Origin: Leifsonia sp. TF02-11
GTDB taxonomy: Bacteria > Actinomycetota > Actinomycetes > Actinomycetales > Microbacteriaceae
DNA length: 64,000 nucleotides
Assembly (NCBI RefSeq): GCF_017565305.1
Contig: NZ_JAGEKP010000005.1
Location: 62,001-126,000 of the forward strand
Direction: 5' to 3'
In this document: positions 15,970 to 24,988 of the stretch, in pieces
Position numbering within the stretch: position 1 is the stretch's first letter
Layout: every line of letters begins with the position of its first letter
Notes under the pieces: generated by a model
Databases searched by the model: none
Seen by the model: the letters and a program-made list of their open reading frames with translations, nothing else
What the model was told of the DNA's origin: nothing
Program-made: the position numbers and the translations under genes

Positions 15970-16626
15970 TCAGACGGCGAGCTCGGGGGCCCAGTCGCCG
16001 GTCGCGAGATACTGGACCTTCTTCGCGATCGAGACCGCGTGGTCGGCGAAGCGTTCGTGGTAGCGGCTCGCGAGGGTCGCGTCGACGGTGTCGACCGCCT
16101 GGCCCTTCCAGGTCTCGCCGAGGACCTTGTCGAACACGCTGGCGTGCAGCTCGTCGATGTCGTCGTCGTCGTTGCGGATCTCGTCGGCCAGGCGGATGTC
16201 CTGGGTGCGCAGCAGCTCGGCGAGTTTCTCGGCGATCTGCACGTCGAGGCGCCCCATCTCGGAGAACGTCGAGCGGAGGCTCTTCGGGACGACCTTGTCG
16301 GGGAAGCGGTAGCGCGCGAGCTGCGCGATGTGCTCCGCCATGTCGCCCATCCGCTCGAGCGACGCGCTGATGCGCAGTGCGCTGACCACGATGCGCAGGT
16401 CGCGGGCGACGGGCTGCTGGCGGGCGAGGATCTGGATGGACAGCTCGTCCAGCACCACGGTGAGCTCGTCGATGCGGTGGTCGTTGGCGATGACCTCTTC
16501 GGCGAGGGTCACATCGGACTCGTTGAAGGCCTGCGTGGCGCTGCGGATCGAACGGACGACCAGCTCGGCGATCTCGACCAGCCGGTCCTGGACTTCGGCC
16601 AGCTCCTGCTGGAAAACTTCGCGCAT
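15970..16626 (-). CDS. phoU: Phosphate transport system regulator PhoU
   Basis: Metal-binding helical protein that couples PstSCAB to the phosphate sensor kinase and keeps the Pho response off when phosphate is plentiful. The 218 residues form two PhoU repeats, each with an ExxxD pattern (ELAEVQDRLVEIAELV ... RMGDMAEHIAQLARYR; ... RYHERFADHAVSIAKKVQYL). ATG 16626 is chosen for GGAAGGATC upstream and the typical MREVFQQEL start. It is divergent from senX3 rather than in the pst operon, as in many actinobacteria. Confidence 0.95.
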   Translation of the reverse strand: MREVFQQELAEVQDRLVEIAELVVRSIRSATQAFNESDVTLAEEVIANDHRIDELTVVLDELSIQILARQQPVARDLRIVVSALRISASLERMGDMAEHIAQLARYRFPDKVVPKSLRSTFSEMGRLDVQIAEKLAELLRTQDIRLADEIRNDDDDIDELHASVFDKVLGETWKGQAVDTVDATLASRYHERFADHAVSIAKKVQYLATGDWAPELAV

Positions 16627-16701
16627 GGGATGGATCCTTCCTGGGCGTGCGCGGGCACGCGGGATACGAGGGTCGGACGACCCCTTGAGCATGCTCGCCT
16701 C

Positions 16702-16723
16702 GGGAGGTTAACGGTTGGTGCCG
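16702..16723 (-). promoter_or_regulatory. Possible weak PHO box upstream of phoU
   Basis: On the minus strand GTTAACCTCCC (16712-16702) resembles the GTTTACCTTCC unit at pstS. The preceding 11 bases CGGCACCAACC (16723-16713) keep only the ACC core. The position, about 76 bp before phoU and between phoU and senX3, fits Pho control of either gene. Match quality is modest. Confidence 0.3.
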
Positions 16724-16817
16724 TCAACCTGAACACTGTCTAACGTACCCGCGAAAACACGCGGCGCAGAGCAGTATCGGTCATAGCGCGCGCGATGGGA
16801 TCACCTACGCTTTGGGT

Positions 16818-17969
16818 ATGGACTCCGCCTGGTTGGTGCTGCTCTCCCTCGGGCTGGGGCTGGCTGTGGGTGCGGGGTTCGTCTGGATCCTCCACATCGC
16901 CGCTCGGCGCGGGGATCACGCGGCCGCGGTGTCCAATCCCGCGGTGCCGGACGGCGTCGACCAGGTGCTCGACGCGATGGAGTCCGCCGGTGTCGTCCTC
17001 GACCCGTCCAACAACGTGATCAAGGCCTCCCCGGGGGCCCACGCCATCGGCCTGGTCTGGAACGGGCTGCTCGTGCACCCGCACCTCGTGGAGCTCGTCG
17101 ACCGCGTGCGACGCACGGGCGAGCCGGTGACCGAGGAGTGCGAACTCGCGCGCGGGCCCTTCGGCGACGCCAACATCCACCTCAGCGTGCGCGCTGCGCG
17201 ATTGGGCTCGCGCTACATCCTGCTGCTGGCGGAGGACCGCACCGAGTCGTTCCGGCTCGAGTCGGTGCGGCGCGACTTCGTCGCCAACATCAGTCACGAG
17301 CTGAAGACGCCGATCGGCGCGGTCTCCCTGCTCGCCGAGGCGCTCGACGACGCGTCGGACGACCCGGAGCAGGTGCGCCGGTTCGCGCTGCGTCTCAGCG
17401 AGGAGGCCTCCCGGCTGGCGCGCATCACTCAGGACATCATCGAGCTGAGCCGCCTGCAGGCCGCCGACGCGCTCGGTGACGCGGAGGAGCTCTCGGCCAA
17501 GAAGGTCGTCAAGGCAGCGATCGACCAGAACCGGGTGGCGGCCGAAGCGCGGCAGATCGAGATCGCGATGCGCGGCGAGAAGGATGCCAGCGTCATCGGC
17601 AACGAGGCCCTGCTCGTCACGGCCGTGCACAACCTGATCTCCAACGCCATCCAGTACTCGCCCGAGGATTCCCGCGTCGGGATCGGCGTGCGCACCGTCG
17701 ACGGCGTCGTCGAGATCGCGGTCACCGACCAGGGCGAGGGCATCCCGGAGGACGACCTCGATCGCGTCTTCGAACGATTCTTCCGCGTGGACCAGGCTCG
17801 CTCCCGCAATACCGGGGGCACCGGGCTCGGCCTCGCGATCGTCAAGCACGCCGTGCAGAACCACGGCGGCGAGGTCCGGGTCTGGTCCCAGCCCGGGCGT
17901 GGCTCCACCTTCACGATCCGGCTGCCGGAGGCGGCCACCGTGCGTCCCCCGATTGGAGAGAACCTGTGA
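16818..17969 (+). CDS. senX3: Phosphate sensor histidine kinase SenX3 (PhoR type)
   Basis: Membrane kinase that phosphorylates RegX3 under phosphate limitation. Of 383 residues, the first ~28 are one transmembrane helix (WLVLLSLGLGLAVGAGFVWIL). A PAS-like domain follows (MESAGVVLDPSNNVIKASPGA), then HisKA with the phospho-histidine in DFVANISHELKTP, then HATPase boxes N (HNLISNAIQYS), G1 (VTDQGEGIP) and G2 (GTGLGLAIVKH). Like mycobacterial SenX3, it lacks a large extracellular sensor. ATG 16818 has TACGCT exactly 6 nt upstream; a TTG two codons earlier is less likely. It overlaps regX3 by 4 bp. Confidence 0.93.
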   Translation: MDSAWLVLLSLGLGLAVGAGFVWILHIAARRGDHAAAVSNPAVPDGVDQVLDAMESAGVVLDPSNNVIKASPGAHAIGLVWNGLLVHPHLVELVDRVRRTGEPVTEECELARGPFGDANIHLSVRAARLGSRYILLLAEDRTESFRLESVRRDFVANISHELKTPIGAVSLLAEALDDASDDPEQVRRFALRLSEEASRLARITQDIIELSRLQAADALGDAEELSAKKVVKAAIDQNRVAAEARQIEIAMRGEKDASVIGNEALLVTAVHNLISNAIQYSPEDSRVGIGVRTVDGVVEIAVTDQGEGIPEDDLDRVFERFFRVDQARSRNTGGTGLGLAIVKHAVQNHGGEVRVWSQPGRGSTFTIRLPEAATVRPPIGENL

Positions 17970-18649
17970 CAGCCATCCTGCTCGTCGAGGACGAGGCCGC
18001 CCTCAGCGAGCCCCTCGCGTATCTGCTCAAGCGCGAAGGTTACGAGGTGACGGTCGCCGAGGACGGACCGACGGCGCTCGCCGAGTTCGACCGCGTCGGA
18101 GCGGACCTGATCCTGCTCGACCTCATGCTCCCCGGCATCCCCGGAACCGAGGTCTGCCGTGAGATCCGCACACGCTCGACCGTCCCGATCATCATGCTGA
18201 CCGCCAAAGACTCCGAGGTGGACATCGTCGTAGGGCTCGAGCTCGGCGCCGACGACTACGTCACCAAGCCGTACTCGTCGCGCGAGCTGCTGGCACGCAT
18301 CCGCGCCGTGCTGCGCCGCCGCGTGGACGAGGCCGAGCTGGAGGACGACGGCATCCTGGAGGCCGGCACCGTGCGCATGGACGTCGACCGGCACACGGTC
18401 GCCGTCAACGGCGGCGAGATCTCCATGCCGCTGAAGGAATTCGAACTGCTGGAGCTGCTGCTGCGCAATGCCGGCCGGGTGCTGACGCGCGGTCAGCTCA
18501 TCGACCGTGTGTGGGGCAGCGACTACTTCGGCGACACCAAGACGCTCGACGTGCACATCAAGCGCATCCGGTCGCGCATCGAGGAGAGCCCGTCCGACCC
18601 GCAGATGCTGGTCACGGTGCGCGGGCTCGGCTACCGCTTCAACGCCTGA
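17966..18649 (+). CDS. regX3: Phosphate response regulator RegX3
   Basis: OmpR-family activator of the phosphate regulon; likely binds the PHO box before pstS. The 227 residues comprise a receiver domain with acidic pocket LLVEDEAAL, phospho-acceptor Asp52 in LLDLMLPG and conserved Lys in VTKPYSSREL, then a winged helix (LKEFELLELLLRNAGRVLTR ... VWGSDYFGDTKTLDVHIKR). It starts with GTG in a GTGA overlap with senX3. The segment is followed by a strong terminator. Confidence 0.95.
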   Translation: MTAILLVEDEAALSEPLAYLLKREGYEVTVAEDGPTALAEFDRVGADLILLDLMLPGIPGTEVCREIRTRSTVPIIMLTAKDSEVDIVVGLELGADDYVTKPYSSRELLARIRAVLRRRVDEAELEDDGILEAGTVRMDVDRHTVAVNGGEISMPLKEFELLELLLRNAGRVLTRGQLIDRVWGSDYFGDTKTLDVHIKRIRSRIEESPSDPQMLVTVRGLGYRFNA

Positions 18650-18660
18650 CCCGGGAACGA

Positions 18661-18695
18661 CGAAGCCGCCCTCGCGATTGGCGAGGGCGGCTTCG
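18661..18695. terminator. Terminator between regX3 and the LpqE-like gene
   Basis: A perfect 15-bp stem (18661-18675 with 18681-18695, CGAAGCCGCCCTCGC) with a 5-base GATTG loop lies between two convergent stops. It can serve both directions. Confidence 0.85.
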
Positions 18696-18716
18696 ACGTG
18701 TGTGGAGCTCGGCCGA

Positions 18717-19220
18717 TCAGCCCTGGCCGGGCAGGATCGCCGGCGGCACCAGGCTCTTGTAGTCGGGGAGGCCGCCGTCGAGGACGGGAACCTGCAGCTT
18801 GACGCCGGTCGCGTCGCCGTACTGGAAGTAGACCGGGTAGAGGCTGCCGGGCAGCGCGTCGAACGGCGTCAGGAAGACGTTGCTCGACGACGCCTTGTCG
18901 GGGTTCTTGCCGACGACCTTGACCTGGCCCGGCTCGACGGTGATCTCGGCCGCGGCGCCGGAGGATCCGGAGGAGATGGCCACGCGGTGGCTCTTGGTGT
19001 CGGTGTTGACCAGCGAGACGACGAGGTTGCCGACTTTGCCGCCGACGCCGTCGGTGACGATGAAGGCGTTGCGCACGTCGATCGCGCCGACAGTGCCGCC
19101 GACGCCGTCGCTCGGGTCGTAGTGCTTCGTGGTCGCCTGCGGGGCGATGAGACCGCACCCGGCCGTGCCGACTGCGACCGCCAGGGCGAGGACGATGGAC
19201 GCCGCGACGCGAGCTTTCAC
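18717..19220 (-). CDS. lpqE: LpqE-like secreted lipoprotein
   Basis: Exported lipoprotein of 167 residues of unproven function. The signal peptide MKARVAASIVLALAVAVGTAGC ends in a lipobox with Cys22. The mature part is a beta-rich domain (IDVRNAFIVTDG, NLVVSLVNTDTKSHRVAIS, GQVKVVGKN) typical of the LpqE/PCuAC-related fold, but the Met/His copper ligands of PCuAC are not evident. Assignment rests on fold pattern and on the conserved position divergent from carD, as in mycobacteria. Translation starts at GTG 19220 with GGAGGG upstream. Confidence 0.75.
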   Translation of the reverse strand: MKARVAASIVLALAVAVGTAGCGLIAPQATTKHYDPSDGVGGTVGAIDVRNAFIVTDGVGGKVGNLVVSLVNTDTKSHRVAISSGSSGAAAEITVEPGQVKVVGKNPDKASSSNVFLTPFDALPGSLYPVYFQYGDATGVKLQVPVLDGGLPDYKSLVPPAILPGQG

Positions 19221-19399
19221 TGGAATGACCCTCCGAATCGTTCCGCTCGACGGCGCGCTGATGCCCTGTTACGAAGCGGATTTCAGCACGAGTTTACCGT
19301 ATGCCGCCAGCCGTTCCCGCGCCCGCCGGAGGTGCGAGGGCGAACCTTAGCATGTGCCTCGTGTGGTATCCTATTCGTTGCTGAAGGGACAACATATCT

Positions 19400-19882
19400 A
19401 TGCTTTTCGAGGTTGGCGAAACCGTCGTTTACCCCCATCACGGTGCTGCAACGATCACCGAGGTCAAGAAAAGAATCATCAAGGGTGAAGAGAAGCTGTA
19501 CCTCAAGCTCAACGTCACGCAAGGCGATCTGACCATCGAGGTCCCTGCCGAGAACGTCGACCTGGTCGGCGTGCGCGACGTGATCGGCAAGGAGGGTCTC
19601 GACCGCGTCTTCGAGGTGCTGCGTGCTCCCTTCACCGAGGAGCCGACCAACTGGTCCCGCCGCTACAAGGCCAACCTCGAGAAGCTGGCGTCGGGCGACG
19701 TCATCAAGGTCTCCGAGGTCGTCCGCGACCTGTGGCGTCGCGATCAGGACCGCGGCCTGTCCGCCGGTGAGAAGCGCATGCTGGCCAAGGCCCGGCAGAT
19801 TCTCATCTCCGAGCTCGCCCTGGCCGAGAAGACCGACGACGAGAAGGCGTCGAGCCTCCTCGACGAGGTGCTCGCCTCCTAG
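19400..19882 (+). CDS. carD: RNA polymerase-binding transcription factor CarD
   Basis: Global activator that binds the RNA polymerase beta subunit and stabilises the open promoter complex, chiefly at rRNA promoters. The 160 residues have the N-terminal Tudor-like RNAP-interaction domain ([17 protein letters not shown]) and the helical DNA-binding domain with the conserved tryptophan in [20 protein letters not shown] lies 12 nt upstream of the ATG. Divergent from the LpqE-like gene with a 179-bp shared promoter region; followed by a terminator, so it is probably transcribed alone as well as with ispDF. Confidence 0.96.
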   Translation: MLFEVGETVVYPHHGAATITEVKKRIIKGEEKLYLKLNVTQGDLTIEVPAENVDLVGVRDVIGKEGLDRVFEVLRAPFTEEPTNWSRRYKANLEKLASGDVIKVSEVVRDLWRRDQDRGLSAGEKRMLAKARQILISELALAEKTDDEKASSLLDEVLAS

Positions 19883-19918
19883 CCCGCGATTCACCCGCTC
19901 CGCGATGCATTCGCGTTC

Positions 19919-19949
19919 GACGGCCCCGCTGCACAGCAGCGGGGCCGTC
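19919..19949 (+). terminator. Terminator after carD
   Basis: A perfect 14-bp stem (19919-19932 with 19936-19949, GACGGCCCCGCTGC) with an ACA loop stands 36 bp after the carD stop and just before the TAGTCT promoter hexamer of ispDF. Confidence 0.85.
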
Positions 19950-19978
19950 GGCGTCGGGCCGGGCGATAGTCTCGGGTC

Positions 19979-21151
19979 ATGAGCATGAACGCTGAGCCGC
20001 GCGTCGCGGTCGTCGTCGTCGCGGCCGGGTCGGGCACGCGGCTGGGAGCCGAGCTGCCGAAGGCGTTCGTGCGGCTCGACGGTCCGACGCTCCTGGAGCG
20101 CTCTCTCTATTCCGTGCGGGGCATGCGCCACGTGGCCGACCCTGTTCTGGTGGTGCCCGCCGATCGCGTCGAGGAGGCCTCCGCGATCGCGGTGGCGGTA
20201 TTCGGCCGGCCGGTGAGCGTCGTGCCGGGCGGGGCGACCAGGCAGCAGTCCGTGGCGGCGGGGCTCGCCGTGCTCGCCGACGGTGTCGAGGTCGTGCTCG
20301 TGCACGATGCGGCGCGGGCGCTCACCAGCTCAGGGCTGTTCGATGCGGTCGTGGCGGCTGTCGACGAGACGGGGCACGGGGTGATCCCCGGCCTCCCGGT
20401 GAGCGACACGATCAAGCGCGTCGCCGACGACGGCACGGTGCACGAGACGGTCGACCGTTCGACGCTGGCGGCCGTGCAGACACCGCAGGGCTTCCCGCGC
20501 GACCAGCTGTTGGCGGCCTACGCCGCCGCCACGACCGACGAGACCGACGATGCCGGCCTCGTCGCCGCTGCCGGCTTCGCTGTCACCGTCGTGCCCGGGG
20601 AGGCGTTGGCGTTCAAGATCACGACGCCGCACGACCTCCAGCGGGCGCACGACCTCCTCGCGCCCGCGTCCGCGTCGGAGCCGCCGCAGCTGCCGCGCAT
20701 CGGCCTCGGCACCGACACCCACGCGTTCGACCCGTCGGCCGAGCTGTGGCTCGCCGGGTTGCACTGGCCGGACGAGCCCGGCCTCTCCGGCCACAGCGAT
20801 GGGGACGCCGCCTGCCACGCCATCGTGGACGCCCTCCTCGGCGCCGCGGGCCTCGGCGACATCGGCGGGACGTTCGGGACGGGCGACCCGCGGTTCGCCG
20901 GGGCGCACGGCGAGGTGTTCCTCACCGAGACGCGGCGGCTGGTCGAGGAGGCCGGCCTGAGGATCGGCAACGTGTCCGTCCAGATCATCGGTCAGCGCCC
21001 GAAGTTCGCGCCACGGCGGCGGGAGGCCGAGGAACTGCTGTCCGGCATCCTCGGCGCACCCGTCTCGATCGCCGCGACGACCACCGACGGCCTGGGCTTC
21101 ACCGGTCGAAGCGAGGGGATCGCGGTCTTCGCGACCGCACTGCTGCACTGA
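19979..21151 (+). CDS. ispDF: Bifunctional IspD/IspF, MEP isoprenoid pathway
   Basis: A fusion of two MEP-pathway enzymes in 390 residues. Residues ~1-228 are IspD (CTP:2-C-methyl-D-erythritol 4-phosphate cytidylyltransferase) with VVVVAAGSGTRLGAELPKAF and LVHDAARALTS. Residues ~236-390 are IspF (cyclodiphosphate synthase) with metal site GLGTDTHAFDPS, SDGDAACHAIVDALLGAAGLGDIG and TTTDGLGFTGRSEGIAV. Both active sites look complete. Mycobacteria keep separate ispD and ispF genes at this position. ATG 19979 has TAGTCT exactly 6 nt before it, suggesting a leaderless message despite the upstream terminator. Confidence 0.97.
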   Translation: MSMNAEPRVAVVVVAAGSGTRLGAELPKAFVRLDGPTLLERSLYSVRGMRHVADPVLVVPADRVEEASAIAVAVFGRPVSVVPGGATRQQSVAAGLAVLADGVEVVLVHDAARALTSSGLFDAVVAAVDETGHGVIPGLPVSDTIKRVADDGTVHETVDRSTLAAVQTPQGFPRDQLLAAYAAATTDETDDAGLVAAAGFAVTVVPGEALAFKITTPHDLQRAHDLLAPASASEPPQLPRIGLGTDTHAFDPSAELWLAGLHWPDEPGLSGHSDGDAACHAIVDALLGAAGLGDIGGTFGTGDPRFAGAHGEVFLTETRRLVEEAGLRIGNVSVQIIGQRPKFAPRRREAEELLSGILGAPVSIAATTTDGLGFTGRSEGIAVFATALLH

Positions 21152-21225
21152 CGTCGCTGCTGCACGGACGTCACTGCTGCACTGACCCGGCCGACTGACT
21201 AGCCTGGCCCGTGGAGAGGATCGCC

Positions 21226-21621
21226 ATGACCCAGCAGCAGAGCATCCCGGACCACAGCGCGGCGGTCGCGCGCCAGTACATCGACGGAGTCGGGCGGCAC
21301 GACCTCGATACCGTCGGCGGCCTCCTCGCCGACGACCTGTCCGCGATCTTCGCGGGCCAGACGCTCGGCAGGGACGCGTGGCTCGCCGCGCTGAAACGGT
21401 TGCTTCCCGCCCTGGTCCGCAACGACGTCCGGGAGGTGTTCGCCGACGGCGACCGCGCGTGCGTGGTGTACGACTTCGTCACGGACACGGCGGCCGGCGC
21501 GGTGCCGTGCGTCGAGCTGGTGACCGTGGAGGGGGACGCCATCACCCGGATCGAGCTGATCTTCGACCGGGTGGCCTTCGCGCCCGTCAACGAAGCGCTC
21601 GCGCAACGCGCGGCCCCGTAG
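21226..21621 (+). CDS. SnoaL-like / NTF2-fold protein
   Basis: 131-residue single-domain protein with the NTF2-like cone fold: an opening helix AVARQYIDGVGRHDLDTVGGLLADD, strand LSAIFAGQTLGRDAWLAALKRLLPAL, then ACVVYDFVTDTAAG and CVELVTVEGDAITRIELIFDRVAF. Such proteins are small-molecule isomerases, hydrolases or binding proteins; no substrate can be named. ATG 21226 has GGAGAGG upstream; an alternative GTG at 21211 has a TAGCCT hexamer 5 nt before it. It is inserted between ispDF and cysS in an otherwise conserved actinobacterial block. Confidence 0.75.
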   Translation: MTQQQSIPDHSAAVARQYIDGVGRHDLDTVGGLLADDLSAIFAGQTLGRDAWLAALKRLLPALVRNDVREVFADGDRACVVYDFVTDTAAGAVPCVELVTVEGDAITRIELIFDRVAFAPVNEALAQRAAP

Positions 21622-21630
21622 GCTTAGGCC

Positions 21631-23064
21631 GTGACTCTGCGACTCTTCGACACCAAGGCCGGGGCCCTGCGCGACTTCGTCCCACTGCGCGCCGGCGCGG
21701 TGGGCATGTACGTCTGCGGTCCGACGGTGCAGTCGTCGCCGCACATCGGCCACCTGCGTTCGGCCCTCGTCTACGACCAGCTGCGGCGGTGGCTGACCTA
21801 CCGCGGGCTCGACGTGACGCTGGTGCGCAACGTCACCGACATCGACGACAAGATCCTCGTCAACGCGATGACCGCGCAGGAACAGGGCGGCTCCGAGGAG
21901 TGGTGGGCGCTCGCGTACCGGTTCGAACTGGAGTTCACGGCGGGCTACACCGCGCTCGGCGTGCAGCCTCCCACCTACGAGCCGCGGGCGACCGCGAGCA
22001 TCCCGCAGATGCAGGAGCTGATCGGCCGCCTGATCGAGCGCGGCCACGCCTACGTCGCAGGCGACGGCTCGGGTGACGTGTACTTCGATGTGAAGAGCTG
22101 GACGGCCTACGGTGAGCTGACCAGGCAGAGCATCGACAACATGGAGGCCGCGGCCGACGCCGACCCGCGTGCCAAGCGCGACCCGCGCGACTTCGCACTC
22201 TGGAAGGGGCGCAAGAGCGACGAGCCCGCGTCCGCCGCGTTCCCGTCGCCGTGGGGCGACGGGCGCCCCGGCTGGCACATCGAGTGCTCCGCGATGTCGC
22301 GCCGCTATCTCGGCGCGGCGTTCGACATCCACGGCGGCGGCCTCGATCTGCGGTTCCCGCATCACGAGAACGAGCTCGCGCAGTCCACCGCCGCGGGAGA
22401 CGACTTCGCGTCGTACTGGGTGCACAACGGGCTCGTGCACGTCAACGGGCAGAAGATGAGCAAGTCGCTCGGCAACTCCGTCTACGCCGCCGACCTGCTG
22501 GGTGCCGCGCGTCCGCTCGTGGTGCGCTACTACCTCGGCTCGGCGCACTACCGGTCGACGATCGACTACCACGACGGGTCGCTCAGCGAGGCGGAGGCAG
22601 CCCTCGACCGCATCTCCGGCTTCTTCGAGCGCGTCGACCGCCGTCTTGCCGGAACGCGGTTCGCCGGCAGCGGTGTGGAGACCGTGCCCGGCGCGTTCGC
22701 AGAGGCGATGGACGACGACCTCGCCGTGCCGCAGGCCCTCGCCGTGCTCCACGACACCGTGCGTTCAGGAAACGCGGCGCTGGATGCGGAAGACTTGGAG
22801 GCCGCCGCCAACGCCCGTGGCCACGTGCTGGCGATGACCGAGGTGCTCGGCATCAACCCGCTGTCGCCGCAGTGGCACTCGACGGGCTCGAGTGCGGCGG
22901 AGCACGCGCTCGGAACCCTCGTCGGGCGGTTGCTCGACGACCGGCAGGAAGCGCGCCAATCGCGCGACTTCGCCGCCGCAGACCGCATCCGCGACGAGTT
23001 GACCGCCGCGGGAATCAGTATCGAAGACACCCCGACGGGGTCGCATTGGAGTATCGAAGCATGA
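21631..23064 (+). CDS. cysS: Cysteinyl-tRNA synthetase
   Basis: Charges tRNA-Cys. The 477 residues carry the zinc-ligand cysteine in [19 protein letters not shown] (Cys29), the HIGH motif (38-41), the adenylate-site segment WHIECSAM, and KMSKSLGNS. The C-terminal ~170 residues form the DALR/anticodon region, longer than in the related mycothiol ligase MshC, which supports CysS. The GTG start has TAGGCT exactly 6 nt upstream. Overlaps rlmB by 4 bp (ATGA). Confidence 0.96.
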   Translation: MTLRLFDTKAGALRDFVPLRAGAVGMYVCGPTVQSSPHIGHLRSALVYDQLRRWLTYRGLDVTLVRNVTDIDDKILVNAMTAQEQGGSEEWWALAYRFELEFTAGYTALGVQPPTYEPRATASIPQMQELIGRLIERGHAYVAGDGSGDVYFDVKSWTAYGELTRQSIDNMEAAADADPRAKRDPRDFALWKGRKSDEPASAAFPSPWGDGRPGWHIECSAMSRRYLGAAFDIHGGGLDLRFPHHENELAQSTAAGDDFASYWVHNGLVHVNGQKMSKSLGNSVYAADLLGAARPLVVRYYLGSAHYRSTIDYHDGSLSEAEAALDRISGFFERVDRRLAGTRFAGSGVETVPGAFAEAMDDDLAVPQALAVLHDTVRSGNAALDAEDLEAAANARGHVLAMTEVLGINPLSPQWHSTGSSAAEHALGTLVGRLLDDRQEARQSRDFAAADRIRDELTAAGISIEDTPTGSHWSIEA

Positions 23065-24080
23065 AGAACTCGGGTGGCAAGCCCCGCGCGGGCGCTGTGA
23101 GGAAGAGCAAGAAGGGCGCCCAGGTCGGCACCGGGGGGCACGGTCGCAAGGCGCTCGAGGGCCGCGGTCCGACCCCGAAGGCCGAGGACCGCGAGTACCA
23201 CGTCGCGTACAAGAACAAGCAGCTGCGCGAGCGCGCCGCGGCGAAGGCCGAGCAGCGCGGCGGCCGAGACGGCGCACCGCGCGGTGCCTCCGGCGCCGCT
23301 CGTCGCGCCAAGAGCGGCGACGAGAGCGAGATCGTCACCGGGCGCAACTCCGTCCTGGAGGCCCTGCGCGCGGCGATCCCGGCCTCCACGCTGTACATCG
23401 CTGCTCGGGCCGAGATGGACGACAGGATGAAGGAGATCCTGTCGATCGCCACCGGCCGCGCGATCCCGGTGCTCGAGGTGATGCGTCCGGAGCTCGACCG
23501 CCTCGCCGGCCGCGACGCCGTGCACCAGGGCGTCGCGCTCAAGGTGCCGCCGTACGAGTACGCCCACCCGGGCGAACTGCTCGACCTGACGCTCCGCAAG
23601 GGCGAGACCCCGCTGTTCGTGGCCCTGGACGGGATCACGGACCCGCGCAACCTCGGCGCGATCATCCGCTCGACGGCCGCGTTCGGCGGGCAGGGTGTGA
23701 TCGTCCCGCAGCGCCGCTCGGTCGGGATGACCGCCGCGGCCTGGAAGACGTCCGCCGGTGCTGCGGCGCGCACCCCCGTCGCGATGGCCTCCAACCTGAC
23801 GGCGACGCTCAAGGAGTTCAAGAAGGCGGGCGTGTTCGTGCTCGGCCTCGACGGCGGAGGCGACACCTCGCTACCAGGGCTGTCGTTCGCGGATCGTCCG
23901 GTCGTGATCGTCGTGGGCAGCGAGGGCAAGGGCCTGTCGCGACTCGTCACCGAGACGTGCGATGCGGTCGTGTCGATCCCGATCTCGGCTTCCACCGAGT
24001 CGCTGAACGCGGGCATCGCCGCCAGCGTCACGCTGTACGAGATCGCGAAGCTCCGGTCCGAGGCGAAGGCCCGCCCCTAG
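23061..24080 (+). CDS. rlmB: 23S rRNA 2'-O-ribose methyltransferase, RlmB/TrmH family
   Basis: SPOUT-class RNA methyltransferase of 339 residues. The first ~90 residues are a very basic, low-complexity extension ([23 protein letters not shown]) likely to contact rRNA. Then follow the substrate-binding subdomain ([14 protein letters not shown]) and the SPOUT domain with motifs [26 protein letters not shown] and [20 protein letters not shown] forming the knotted SAM site. The family methylates Gm2251 in E. coli. Coupled to cysS; the stop is followed immediately by a 17-bp tandem repeat. Confidence 0.93.
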   Translation: MKNSGGKPRAGAVRKSKKGAQVGTGGHGRKALEGRGPTPKAEDREYHVAYKNKQLRERAAAKAEQRGGRDGAPRGASGAARRAKSGDESEIVTGRNSVLEALRAAIPASTLYIAARAEMDDRMKEILSIATGRAIPVLEVMRPELDRLAGRDAVHQGVALKVPPYEYAHPGELLDLTLRKGETPLFVALDGITDPRNLGAIIRSTAAFGGQGVIVPQRRSVGMTAAAWKTSAGAAARTPVAMASNLTATLKEFKKAGVFVLGLDGGGDTSLPGLSFADRPVVIVVGSEGKGLSRLVTETCDAVVSIPISASTESLNAGIAASVTLYEIAKLRSEAKARP

Positions 24081-24148
24081 CTGCTCGCGAGTACGCGCTG
24101 CTCGCGAGTACGCGCTGCTCGCGAGTACGAGCGGCTCGCGAGTACGCG
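24081..24148. repeat. Four 17-bp tandem units after rlmB
   Basis: The unit CTGCTCGCGAGTACGCG is present at 24081-24097 and 24098-24114, then with small changes at 24115-24131 and 24132-24148. Each copy holds the palindrome CTCGCGAG. The array begins at the first base after the rlmB stop codon and runs up to the downstream terminator. Confidence 0.9.
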
Positions 24149-24163
24149 CGAAGTCAGCACGAA

Positions 24164-24200
24164 ACCGCCGAGTCCACAGATCATCTGCGGACTCGGCGGT
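24164..24200. terminator. Terminator between rlmB and the ABC transporter
   Basis: A 12-bp stem ACCGCCGAGTCC (24164-24175 with 24189-24200) continues through an A-C mismatch into a 5-bp CAGAT/ATCTG stem with a 1-base loop. It sits between convergent genes. Flank and outer stem match the terminator at 15916-15953. Confidence 0.85.
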
Positions 24201-24205
24201 GTGCG

Positions 24206-24988
24206 TCAGAGCACGTGCGAGAGGAACGTGCGGGTGCGCTGGTGCTGGGGATCGGCGATCATCCGACGCGGGTCGCCCGACTCGACCACGACACCGCCGT
24301 CCATGAAGACCAGCGTGTCGCCAACCTCCCGGGCGAAGCCGATCTCGTGCGTGACGACGACCATGGTCATGCCCGTCTGCGCGAGCCCCTTCATGACGTC
24401 GAGCACTTCGCCGACCAGTTCGGGGTCGAGCGCGGAGGTGGGCTCGTCGAAGAGCATCAGCTTCGGGTCCATCGCCAGCGCACGGGCGATCGCGACCCGC
24501 TGCTGCTGCCCGCCGGAGAGCTGACCGGGGAAGGCATTCGCCTTGGCCCCCAGGCCGACCCGCTCGAGCAGCTCGCGGGCGCGGGCGGCGGCCTGCTCCG
24601 GCTTCTGCCCGCCGACCATGATCGGGGCGGTGGTCACGTTCTCGAGCACCGACAGGTGCGGGAACAGGTTGAACCGCTGGAACACCATCCCGATGTCCCG
24701 GCGCTGGGCGGCGGCCTCCGCCGGCTTGAGGTCGTGCAGCCGGTCGCCGACCTGGCGGTAGCCGATCAGGGAGCCGTCCACGAGGATGCGGCCGCCATCG
24801 ATGCCCTCCAGATGATTGATGCAGCGCAGGAACGTCGACTTGCCGGAGCCGGACGGCCCGATCACGCAGACGACCTCGCCCTGCTGCACCTCGAGGGAGA
24901 CGCCGCGCAGGACGTGGTGGTCACCGTAGGCCTTGTGCACGTTCTCCGCACGGACCATCGGCCGCGCGGACGCTGTCGTCGCGGTCAT
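24206..24988 (-). CDS. Polar amino acid ABC transporter ATP-binding protein
   Basis: GlnQ/HisP-class ATPase of 260 residues. Walker [12 protein letters not shown]-loop [18 protein letters not shown], signature [19 protein letters not shown], Walker [14 protein letters not shown] and switch [14 protein letters not shown] are all intact. The insertion [20 protein letters not shown] is typical of polar amino-acid importers. It overlaps the permease gene by 4 bp (ATGA). The substrate cannot be named from sequence; the neighbouring amidohydrolase may feed the system. Confidence 0.92.
   Translation of the reverse strand: MTATTASARPMVRAENVHKAYGDHHVLRGVSLEVQQGEVVCVIGPSGSGKSTFLRCINHLEGIDGGRILVDGSLIGYRQVGDRLHDLKPAEAAAQRRDIGMVFQRFNLFPHLSVLENVTTAPIMVGGQKPEQAAARARELLERVGLGAKANAFPGQLSGGQQQRVAIARALAMDPKLMLFDEPTSALDPELVGEVLDVMKGLAQTGMTMVVVTHEIGFAREVGDTLVFMDGGVVVESGDPRRMIADPQHQRTRTFLSHVL

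Noticed and set aside
24081-24148. Repeat array considered as CRISPR
   Set aside because: Units are contiguous, with no spacers, and no cas gene is present. The same holds for the arrays at 2892 and 10523.
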